From: JAJZEO01 sp964350315
GTDB lineage: Bacteria > Chlamydiota > Chlamydiia > Chlamydiales > 2-12-FULL-49-11
Direction of reading: 5' to 3'
Length of the DNA stretch: 64,000 nucleotides
Assembly (NCBI GenBank): GCA_964350315.1
Contig: CAYGJD010000003.1
Span: forward strand, 62,001-126,000
In this document: piece by piece, positions 16,020 through 23,632 of the stretch
Layout of the letters: the number at the start of each line of letters is the position of its first letter
How positions within the stretch are numbered: the first letter of the stretch is position 1
Translations under genes and position numbers: made by a program
Notes under the pieces: generated by a model
The model's input: the letters and a program-made list of their open reading frames with translations, nothing else
The model's database searches: none
Told to the model about the DNA's origin: nothing

Positions 16020-17333
16020 ATGGAAGATACAATCTCAGCTATATGTACGCCGCCAGGAGAGGGAGGCCTTGCCGTTCTTAGGATTTCTGGTCCTCGGGCT
16101 CTCATCATTGCAAATCAAATTTTTACTGGAAACGTCCCAAGCTACAAGTCACATACAGCACATCTTGGAAAAATAACTGATCTTGATGGAACCATTATCG
16201 ATGAAGTTTTACTCCTTGTGATGCATAAAGGTCGTTCTTACACAGGCGATGACACAGTAGAAATCATGTGTCACGGTTCTCCTCTTATAGCACAAAAAAT
16301 TTTAGCCCGAACATTCAAAGAAGGCGCAATTGCAGCTGGCCCCGGCGCTTTTACTGCACGATCTTTCCAAAATGGTCTGATCGATCTTGCTCAAGCTGAA
16401 GCTGTCCAATCCCTCATAGCCGCAAAAAATGAATCTGCCCTTCGCGCAGCCAGTGATCAACTTGAAGGACGCCTTTCGATTGTCATCACCGATCTTCAAA
16501 AGTGCGTTTGCGATGTAACTGCTATCATTGAGGCGTGGGTTGACTATCCTGAGGAAGGGCTTGAATTTGCCACTAAAGATGAAATCATCGAAATGATTGA
16601 TGGCATCCTAGAAAAGGGAAACAAACTTAAATCCTCATTTTACGATGGGAAAAGACTTCTGAATGGAATATCTATTTGTCTCATTGGCCCGCCAAATGCA
16701 GGAAAATCATCTCTTATGAATCTTCTTTTGGGACACGATCGAGCAATCGTTACAGATGTTGCTGGAACTACACGTGATCTTTTAACTGAAGAACTGCGCC
16801 TTGGAGGACAAGCAATACGCCTTGTTGACACAGCAGGACTTCGTGAAACAGATGAGGTAATTGAGAAAGAAGGGATCAAAAGAGCGAGGAATATTGCAAG
16901 CGAAGCTGAAATTGTAATCACTCTTTATGACAGCACTAACCCAACTGAAATTCTTGATTATAACGATGCCATTATCTGTTGGAATAAAACTGATTTGCCA
17001 CACGCTCCTCATCCATTTCAAGGAATCTCTATTTCTTGTGCAAATGGCACTGGAATCGATCTTTTAAAAGATGCTATCGAAAAGAAAATCTCTTCACTTA
17101 CAACAAGAAAAGATGATGATGTCATCCTCACGCAAGAGCGTCACTTTGCAGACCTTTGTGAAACTATGGAAATGCTTACAGCCGCAAAAGAAGGCCTTCT
17201 TACTGACCTCTCACCTGAATTTATCGTCATTGATTTGCGCGCAGCTCTTAAAGCCTTAAATCGCGTCATTGGAATTGATATCACAGAAGAAATCTTAGGG
17301 AGCATATTTAAAAAGTTTTGCGTCGGAAAGTAG
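16020..17333 (+). CDS. mnmE: tRNA modification GTPase MnmE
   Basis: With MnmG it installs the 5-carboxymethylaminomethyl group on wobble U34. 437 residues from the ATG at 16020, which gives the canonical MEDTISAICTPPGEGGLAVLRISG; an in-frame ATG at 15939 inside ruvA would add an unrelated extension and was rejected. G-domain motifs: GPPNAGKSS, VAGTTRD, VDTAGLRE, NKTD. The C-terminal CVGK is the catalytic Cys motif (C-x-G-K). Its end overlaps the nth start by 16 bases. Confidence 0.96.
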   Translation: MEDTISAICTPPGEGGLAVLRISGPRALIIANQIFTGNVPSYKSHTAHLGKITDLDGTIIDEVLLLVMHKGRSYTGDDTVEIMCHGSPLIAQKILARTFKEGAIAAGPGAFTARSFQNGLIDLAQAEAVQSLIAAKNESALRAASDQLEGRLSIVITDLQKCVCDVTAIIEAWVDYPEEGLEFATKDEIIEMIDGILEKGNKLKSSFYDGKRLLNGISICLIGPPNAGKSSLMNLLLGHDRAIVTDVAGTTRDLLTEELRLGGQAIRLVDTAGLRETDEVIEKEGIKRARNIASEAEIVITLYDSTNPTEILDYNDAIICWNKTDLPHAPHPFQGISISCANGTGIDLLKDAIEKKISSLTTRKDDDVILTQERHFADLCETMEMLTAAKEGLLTDLSPEFIVIDLRAALKALNRVIGIDITEEILGSIFKKFCVGK

Positions 17334-17935
17334 AGATCATACAAAAATTGCTCGATGAGCATTTTCCCAATCCACCAATCCCCCTTGCATATAAAGATGC
17401 TTACACATTCCTCATCGCAGTACTTCTTTCAGCACAATCAACAGATAAAAAAGTTAACGAAATCACACCTCTGCTCTTTACTTTGGCATCTACTCCAGAA
17501 AAAATGGCACTGATTGATCCAATAGAAATTGAAAAAATCATCCACCCCATTGGCCTTGGTAAAACTAAATCAAATGCAATTGTTAATCTCTCAAAGATTC
17601 TCGTCGAAACACATGCTGGGAGTGTTCCAAACACACTTAAAGAGCTTGAAACCCTGCCAGGAGTTGGCCATAAAACAGCAAGCGTTGTCATTTCTCAAAT
17701 CTTCAAAATCCCCGCCTTTCCTGTTGATACACATATCCATAGATGCGCAAAACGATGGGGCCTCTCCTCAGGAAAATCTGTCGTTCAAACAGAGAAAGAC
17801 TTAAAAAAGGCCTTTCCCGAAAAATCATGGAACAAACTACACCTGCAAATCATCTACTTTGCACGCAAATACTGCCCCGCAAAAAGCCATGAAACGAGCA
17901 ATTGCCCTATTTGCTCTTCTTTAAAATCACTTTAA
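17318..17935 (+). CDS. nth: Endonuclease III-like DNA glycosylase
   Basis: Excises oxidised pyrimidines and cuts the abasic strand. 205 residues. Helix-hairpin-helix LPGVGHKTASVV holds catalytic Lys119; Asp137 in FPVDTHIHR is the second catalytic residue, spaced as in E. coli Nth. The start is TTG (17318) inside the mnmE 3' end; the N-terminal fold requires a start at or near it. The C-terminal iron-sulphur loop is unusual: Cys186, Cys196 and Cys199 are present (C-x9-C-x2-C), but the fourth Cys of the C-x6-C-x2-C-x5-C pattern is absent and the protein ends six residues later. Confidence 0.92.
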   Translation: MRRKVEIIQKLLDEHFPNPPIPLAYKDAYTFLIAVLLSAQSTDKKVNEITPLLFTLASTPEKMALIDPIEIEKIIHPIGLGKTKSNAIVNLSKILVETHAGSVPNTLKELETLPGVGHKTASVVISQIFKIPAFPVDTHIHRCAKRWGLSSGKSVVQTEKDLKKAFPEKSWNKLHLQIIYFARKYCPAKSHETSNCPICSSLKSL

Positions 17936-17967
17936 TCGCTACCTTGACCTGCGACTCTCACATTAAC

Positions 17968-17988
17968 CGCTAATAATCAGCGTTTTTT
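17968..17988 (+). terminator. Weak intrinsic terminator after nth
   Basis: CGCT (17968-17971) and AGCG (17979-17982) form a 4-bp stem followed directly by six T. It would end the ruvC-ruvA-mnmE-nth transcript. Confidence 0.45.
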
Positions 17989-18024
17989 GTCGAATTTTCC
18001 AAAGCTTTTACACTTCTTCAAAAC

Positions 18025-18057
18025 TTGACTTTAATCAAACGATATTAATTCTATAGT
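18025..18057 (+). promoter_or_regulatory. Promoter-like leader of the 951-residue gene
   Basis: TTGACTTTAATCAAA (18025-18039) matches, with one change, the sequence at the promoter of the 27604 gene. A TATAGT lies at 18052-18057, 21 bases after TTGACT, which is long for a standard spacer; the exact -10 box is therefore uncertain. TGGAG is at 18070-18074. Confidence 0.45.
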
Positions 18058-18083
18058 TATGATCAATTATGGAGTTCATAACT

Positions 18084-20939
18084 ATGGATAAGGTTCCTGG
18101 GGCAGAAGGTGCAGGTAAATTCTACGAAGAACACGCCGTTGAAAAGGAACCGAAAACCCCTCCATCTAAGGCTAAAGAAGTTGGAATCAGAACAATCGCC
18201 TCAAGCGCTGCGGCTGCTGAAGCAGAAAAGTCCAGATCAAGCTCGTCTTCAGAAGGTTCTAGATCAACCTCACCAACATCAGAAACTTCTAGTGATTCAG
18301 GTGTATCAGGATTATCAGGGACCCCAACACCCCAATCAAAAGCAAGCACTAGAAGCGACTACAGCTCAGTCTCTTCTTCTGAAGTAGGTGCATGTACTAT
18401 TGGGCTTATGCCAAGCGACTATTCAGAATTTGTTCATAAAGCACTTGATCTTCATAAGGACGACTTTGTAAAAACTCTTCCTCCCACAGAAAAAGCAGCT
18501 TTTATGAAGAAGAGCCCCGGCGAGCAAAAAAAAGAAATTTTTCAATGGATGACAGACTCAACTAGAGAAATAAACAACGAAAAGCCGCGACTTGAGATGC
18601 GTCAATGCTTTAACATGCCTGGAGTTTGCGCGAATGTTGCTCTTTGTTGTAAAGACGGGCCGACACGCGACGCTTTATTTGAAAACTTCACTGTTCCAGG
18701 AGTTGCAGACGATCTGAATCTTGTGCAAGCCGGCAGCACAACTATCGAAATTTCATCAAAGGGGGTTGATAAATCAACTCCTATTCGCTTTTTACAAGAT
18801 CAAGAAAATTTTCAAGCCCTTCTTTCAAACATAGGCTACACTCCAGGACCACTTATCAATGCACTTGAAACTAAGACTGTTATTGTTTCAGACGCCGATG
18901 GAACTATTTGGGGAAAGCCTGAAACAGGCAAACCCGTTGAATCTGCAAATTTACTCAACTCAGAAGCAAAAGCTGGGGTCTTAAGTTATTTATCAGCAGG
19001 TGGTGTTTTAGTCATAAATACGGGTAATGATCCAGCAAGAACTGTTAGACGTTTTTTACCTGCCTTTGCCGGCATTCCCGAAAAACAACGACATGAGCTG
19101 CTTTCTCGAATTATGTTTGTCAGCGGCGGCGGCGGTAGTTTTGCTGCCTTTGTCAACGGCAAGCTAAGAGAATTTGAAAGTTACCACTATTTTGAGCCAA
19201 CGACGCCAACAAAACCGACTAAACTAGACTTACTTTATCTAGGTGATGATGCAAAGCTTGTTGGTAATGACATGCCTGCATTCCTTGCCTCTGAAGGTAA
19301 GTTTATTTGCGTTGCTCCTGAATCAAAGAGTGGTGATGTGAAAAAATCAGGCATCGAGGGTCGTGTCCAATATGGTGAAACAGCAAGTACTCATAACATT
19401 TTGACAGGAATCGTTATTCAGGCGCGAACAAACAAAGCTGCCTTAAAAGATGGTCCTATGCCACCGTTGTTTGGTGATATGGAGGCTCTTTTAACAAACA
19501 CGCGCAACATTGGTCCTGCACAAGAAATCGTTGCTGAAACAATTAAATCACTCGGATCACGAGAAAACTTAAATCAAATAATTTCACATGACATTGATGG
19601 AACCAATCCTCCAATCTTTATTACAAAAGAAGGAATCATCAGCAGTGGAGGAAAGCTTCCTCCTGCAGAAGGAGCTCCCTTAACATACACTTCTCTTATG
19701 ACTCGAATGACTGCATTTGAAAAAGCAAGCACACAACCGATAAGCACTGCTTTAACTTCAAAAGCAGCTGCAAAAGCAGAAGAAGATGAATCTTTAGCAA
19801 TGATTCAATCATTTCTAGATAAAACAGATGTTGTGGAAGCCACTAAATCAAAATCTGTTTCTATTCGAATATTAGAGCCAGGAAATAATGATCAAGCTAC
19901 CCCTATTTTTATCGCTTATCAAATCAAACAATTACTAGCCGAAGTTAAAAAACGCGGTGGAAATCCAAACCATTTAAAAATAGAAGTCCTTGTCATGGGT
20001 AAAGGTGGACACGCAACAACAGCAGTATTTCCACAGATCGGGCAAATGAGACAAGTAGAAGGCAAACAAGAATTTTCAGGAACTGAAGAAGCAATCAGTT
20101 TAAGCAGAAGTTTGGAAAATGCTTTAAAAGAAACAAAAATCCCTTACAAAACTGTTTCTTCTTTTTCAGAGGAGTTTGAAGGCGTCTCAATCAAGTTAGA
20201 AAAGGAATCAACAAACACAGGACAAAACGTTAAAAATGCAACAACCTCTTATCAAGAAGTAAAACCCGACCACCAATGGGTCGTTGCAGCAAAAGGATCT
20301 TCACTAAGACAAGCTCTAACGTTTGCTCATCAATACGAAGTTGAAGGAGAAAAATGTTTTGATTCCCTCTTTTCAATGCCTCTTCCAAGAGGAGAAGCCT
20401 TCATTAGAAATGCTATGACAGACTACCAAGCTGCAACAGAATTTTACGCAGGCATGGCCGAAAATGCCCGTTTAATTTGTTATGCGATGCAAGACAAACC
20501 CTACATTCCCCCACATACAACGAATGCAAAAGAATTTCAGGCTGTTTTAGACAACCTCTTTGCAACGTATGCCAAACTTGAAAACATTTCTGTTGATGAG
20601 GCTAAAACAACAAAAACAGTGAACGATCTTCAAGGATATTTTAGCCGAAAGTTCAGCACCCTTGAACAAGCCATTCCTTGGAGCAAAGCTGAAAGTACGC
20701 AAGATGCATTTACGCAGGGTGCTATGAAAACCCTGAAAAAAAGAACAGATGCTGCATCGATAAGAGAAGCTCTTTCAATACTTGGTAAAATCAAAGGGAC
20801 AGAAATCGATGATGTCGGCTTGAAAACCTCTGTTGCAAATTTGTATAGTTATATCAGAGGAGCAAAAGGAGAAAGGCAAGGGCGTTTTCTTGATTTATGT
20901 AAAAAAGTGAATCAAGCTTTTACAGCAAGGATAAGATAG
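18084..20939 (+). CDS. Unknown 951-residue protein: Ser-rich N end, HAD-like and DUF218-like parts
   Basis: I chose the ATG at 18084 (MDKVPGAEG) because GGAG stands 9 bases before it; the ATG at 18069 overlaps that Shine-Dalgarno. Residues about 40-115 are Ser/Thr-rich and probably disordered. VIVSDADGTIWG (D270-A-D272-G) with INTGNDP downstream and YLGDD (D388, D389) resembles a HAD phosphatase core. Further on, VLVMGKGGHAT, KESTNTGQN (E708-S-T-N-T) and VVAAKGSSLRQA match the motif order of DUF218/YdcF-like proteins. Substrate unknown. The fusion, the disordered N terminus and a leader shared with another unknown gene make a secreted effector plausible but unproven. Ends 1 base before a convergent gene. 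Confidence 0.75.
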   Translation: MDKVPGAEGAGKFYEEHAVEKEPKTPPSKAKEVGIRTIASSAAAAEAEKSRSSSSSEGSRSTSPTSETSSDSGVSGLSGTPTPQSKASTRSDYSSVSSSEVGACTIGLMPSDYSEFVHKALDLHKDDFVKTLPPTEKAAFMKKSPGEQKKEIFQWMTDSTREINNEKPRLEMRQCFNMPGVCANVALCCKDGPTRDALFENFTVPGVADDLNLVQAGSTTIEISSKGVDKSTPIRFLQDQENFQALLSNIGYTPGPLINALETKTVIVSDADGTIWGKPETGKPVESANLLNSEAKAGVLSYLSAGGVLVINTGNDPARTVRRFLPAFAGIPEKQRHELLSRIMFVSGGGGSFAAFVNGKLREFESYHYFEPTTPTKPTKLDLLYLGDDAKLVGNDMPAFLASEGKFICVAPESKSGDVKKSGIEGRVQYGETASTHNILTGIVIQARTNKAALKDGPMPPLFGDMEALLTNTRNIGPAQEIVAETIKSLGSRENLNQIISHDIDGTNPPIFITKEGIISSGGKLPPAEGAPLTYTSLMTRMTAFEKASTQPISTALTSKAAAKAEEDESLAMIQSFLDKTDVVEATKSKSVSIRILEPGNNDQATPIFIAYQIKQLLAEVKKRGGNPNHLKIEVLVMGKGGHATTAVFPQIGQMRQVEGKQEFSGTEEAISLSRSLENALKETKIPYKTVSSFSEEFEGVSIKLEKESTNTGQNVKNATTSYQEVKPDHQWVVAAKGSSLRQALTFAHQYEVEGEKCFDSLFSMPLPRGEAFIRNAMTDYQAATEFYAGMAENARLICYAMQDKPYIPPHTTNAKEFQAVLDNLFATYAKLENISVDEAKTTKTVNDLQGYFSRKFSTLEQAIPWSKAESTQDAFTQGAMKTLKKRTDAASIREALSILGKIKGTEIDDVGLKTSVANLYSYIRGAKGERQGRFLDLCKKVNQAFTARIR

Positions 20940-20940
20940 G

Positions 20941-21702
20941 CTAAGAAGAGATAAGCTTAACTACTTTGTCAAGAACTTGCTCATTGTAGATAAGGCCTAG
21001 ATGAGTCGTCTTAAATGTTTCTTTGTGACTACTATCTTGGATCGAACTAGGGGGGGATAATCTGTCATAATCACCCTCAATGTCATATACATTATTTCTT
21101 TGAGTAGACCATGAAGAACCGCCAAGTGTGATTACACTAGTAATATCCTGGCGATCTGCTTGTAAAATTCCTAATTTTCCACCACGTGAATGACCCACAA
21201 TAACAAGTTCAGGTACTTTCAACCCAGCATTGATGTAACGCTTCTTAATTCCATCAATCCACTCTCCAACTCTTCCTACGTCATCTTGAAATCTGTCTGC
21301 TGATGTATTGTAACTCCAAGGCCATGACTTATCGTTTAGATCAATAGTAAAGGCAGGGCCTATCCCCGCTTCTTCGATCTTCTTTGATAGAGGAATCCAT
21401 GTTCCTGGATTTGCCATACAACCATGAATGCATAATATCGCAACTTTATGAGGCTTTAGCGCTTTTAAATTTGTCGGATTTAAGCCATTTTTGTGAAATG
21501 TCTCAACATCTACCCGCCCAATTAAATAATGGTATGATGATTTTATAAAAGTAATTGGCTCACAAAGAAATTCAAGAAGAACATCCCCAGCTCTTGAGCG
21601 ACAAAAAATTGTTTTAATAATCGCTGAAACAACATCTACATACTTTTCATATATAGGCGTAAATAAATTCGTACAACTATGAGATAAGTTAATTGATTCC
21701 AT
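20941..21702 (-). CDS. Alpha/beta hydrolase (lipase-like), paralogue 1
   Basis: 253 residues of alpha/beta hydrolase fold: oxyanion-region LCIHGCMANPGTW, nucleophile elbow GHSRGG (Ser), likely acid in the DYDRLSPP region, and a C-terminal His in THLGLIYNEQ. A hydrophobic stretch precedes the fold but no clear signal peptide is seen. It is 50 bases downstream of a clear paralogue (21753-22550), with the same IHG, GHSRGG and GHLGL/THLGL landmarks. Both lie downstream of psd on the minus strand. Substrate (lipid ester or other) unknown. Confidence 0.82.
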   Translation of the reverse strand: MESINLSHSCTNLFTPIYEKYVDVVSAIIKTIFCRSRAGDVLLEFLCEPITFIKSSYHYLIGRVDVETFHKNGLNPTNLKALKPHKVAILCIHGCMANPGTWIPLSKKIEEAGIGPAFTIDLNDKSWPWSYNTSADRFQDDVGRVGEWIDGIKKRYINAGLKVPELVIVGHSRGGKLGILQADRQDITSVITLGGSSWSTQRNNVYDIEGDYDRLSPPSSIQDSSHKETFKTTHLGLIYNEQVLDKVVKLISS

Positions 21703-21752
21703 GGAAATATCATAACATAAACCTTAATTAATTTCTCAACAGAAACAATTGG

Positions 21753-22550
21753 TTATGAAACAATTTCATTGATCACTTCTATGATAACGTCGTGTGATTT
21801 CTTAGAATAAAGCAAGCCTAGATGGCCTGTATGAACCGTACGACGTGAATCTGAAGGAAGGCAAGACTTCCAGTGACATAAAGCGTCAAAAGCCGCTTCT
21901 ATTTCAAATAATTTTTTGTGGCACGTTGAAGAGAGTTCATATCCGGGGGTCACTTTCCCCAATCGAACAACCGTTATAATTTCTTTGAATTCATCACACA
22001 GCATACTCCCGATATCTCCTCCACGAGAGTGACCAAGAATGATAATTTTTGGCGGGGCCCCTATTTGATCATCATAAAGCTGTTTGATGTCGTTTATTCG
22101 ATCTCTTACCGCTTGTATTTCATACTCTTGCGCTTCTTTGTTATATTTCCAAACAGATTCTCTTCTTTTGATATTTGTCGTAAATATATTCCTAAACCCC
22201 TCCTGCTCTAACCTTTTAGCGAAAGGAATCCACAACCCCTGGCTGCTTCCTGCGCCATGAACAAGCAAAATAGCAACCCCATTATTCTTAACATCTAATA
22301 TCTGCGTAGGGTTCAATCCATAAAAGCGACAATCTTCAGGAGTCCCTCTTCCAAGATTATAATAATAGGAAGAACGAATCGATGGAACTGGTTCAGCACA
22401 AAGAGAAACAATGACATCTCCTATCATGTCTAAACTCTTTTTTCTAAAGAACTTCGTCACACGGCGAAGCGCTTGAATATAACCGGCATAAATACGCTGA
22501 ATTTTATTCAAAGGAGCTCTCTCGGAATTTTCTAAACATTCCTTTTCCAT
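21753..22550 (-). CDS. Alpha/beta hydrolase (lipase-like), paralogue 2
   Basis: 265 residues. LLVHGAGSSQGLWIPFAKRLE, nucleophile elbow ILGHSRGGDIG and GHLGLLYSKK parallel the downstream paralogue residue by residue, and both share the N-terminal CAEPVPSIRSSYYYNLGRG / CEPITFIKSSYHYLIGR segment followed by FYGLNPTQ / KNGLNPTN. These shared non-catalytic segments show tandem duplication. Separated from psd by 98 bases, room enough for its own promoter. Not assigned to a named lipase family. Confidence 0.82.
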   Translation of the reverse strand: MEKECLENSERAPLNKIQRIYAGYIQALRRVTKFFRKKSLDMIGDVIVSLCAEPVPSIRSSYYYNLGRGTPEDCRFYGLNPTQILDVKNNGVAILLVHGAGSSQGLWIPFAKRLEQEGFRNIFTTNIKRRESVWKYNKEAQEYEIQAVRDRINDIKQLYDDQIGAPPKIIILGHSRGGDIGSMLCDEFKEIITVVRLGKVTPGYELSSTCHKKLFEIEAAFDALCHWKSCLPSDSRRTVHTGHLGLLYSKKSHDVIIEVINEIVS

Positions 22551-22648
22551 AACTCATATATTAACACAAATGCAACGTAAACTCTTAAGTAGAACAGCTT
22601 CAGTAACTCTTGTGGGCAGATGATTTGAAATGAAGAAGGCTTTTAGAT

Positions 22649-23551
22649 TTATGCAAGTTCGCCAAGTGGCGTTCCCATTTTGACTAGCGTCTCTATACTC
22701 TTCTTACTATTTTCCAAAATGTCTTCTGAGAGCTTGATTTTTCCTGGTTCAAAAAGAAGGATAAGCGTTGATCCGCCAAAAGAAAAATATCCCATTTCAT
22801 CCCCTTTTTTTGCGGGGTGATTTAGTTTATGAGTGTAGTTAATTGTACCAACGCAAGTTGCTCCAACAACGACAGTTAAAACATCTCCGATGTTGGGCGT
22901 TTTTATTGTAACAAGAGATCTTTTGTTTTCAGTAAGATACTTTATATCAAAGCGTAGAGCAAGGGGATTTACTGAGTAAAGAGATCCACTAATGTCAATT
23001 GGAGGCAAAGGTTTTCCATCTACAGGGAAATGGAATCTGTGGTAATCTGGTGGCGCAAGTCTTGCGATCACAAATGAACCGTGTAGATATTTTTCTGCTA
23101 GCTTTTGATTTTTTCCGAGCAACTCAAATAAAGAGAGCTTTGCGCCTTTAACTACGATTTCTTTTGCTGTAGAAAAATTGTCATAGGCAAGATACCTTCC
23201 ATCAGCAGGCATAACAACAAGCGATTTTGCGATTGGACGCGCCTCTTTTTTCAGCTTACGAGTGAAAAAATCATCAAAAGAGTTAAATTGTTGCTTAACA
23301 AATGTCTCACGGTCCAAGCCGTGAAATTCAATAAATTTTTCCACTTTTCTCAGTGAAAAGCGCGTTCTTTGTGTTAATCCTACAAATTTTGAAAATAAAG
23401 AGTTGCCACAAAGAGCTTTTCGAAGTGGTGCAAAAAGCCTTGGAAGCCTTTCATATAGCAGGCGAATAGCCATTTCCGATTCAATTTTTTCTTCGACTAG
23501 CTTGCCACTTTCTCGATCAATGACTCTAATTATTTCTTTTCTCATACTCAC
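22649..23551 (-). CDS. psd: Phosphatidylserine decarboxylase proenzyme
   Basis: Makes phosphatidylethanolamine from phosphatidylserine at the inner membrane. 300 residues. The self-cleavage site is GGST in YFSFGGSTLILLFEPG (cleavage before Ser makes the pyruvoyl group). DYHRFHFPVDG and VVGATCVGTIN are conserved family segments. In Chlamydiaceae psd also sits close to secA, as here, where the two are divergent with an 81-base gap. Two hydrolase paralogues follow on the same strand. Confidence 0.95.
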   Translation of the reverse strand: MSMRKEIIRVIDRESGKLVEEKIESEMAIRLLYERLPRLFAPLRKALCGNSLFSKFVGLTQRTRFSLRKVEKFIEFHGLDRETFVKQQFNSFDDFFTRKLKKEARPIAKSLVVMPADGRYLAYDNFSTAKEIVVKGAKLSLFELLGKNQKLAEKYLHGSFVIARLAPPDYHRFHFPVDGKPLPPIDISGSLYSVNPLALRFDIKYLTENKRSLVTIKTPNIGDVLTVVVGATCVGTINYTHKLNHPAKKGDEMGYFSFGGSTLILLFEPGKIKLSEDILENSKKSIETLVKMGTPLGELA

Positions 23552-23632
23552 TCATCCTAGGCATTTCATGAGAAAATTTCCACGAAAAAGCTTGTTTTCT
23601 GTATGATATAACCAAGCAATCATGAGGTTTCA

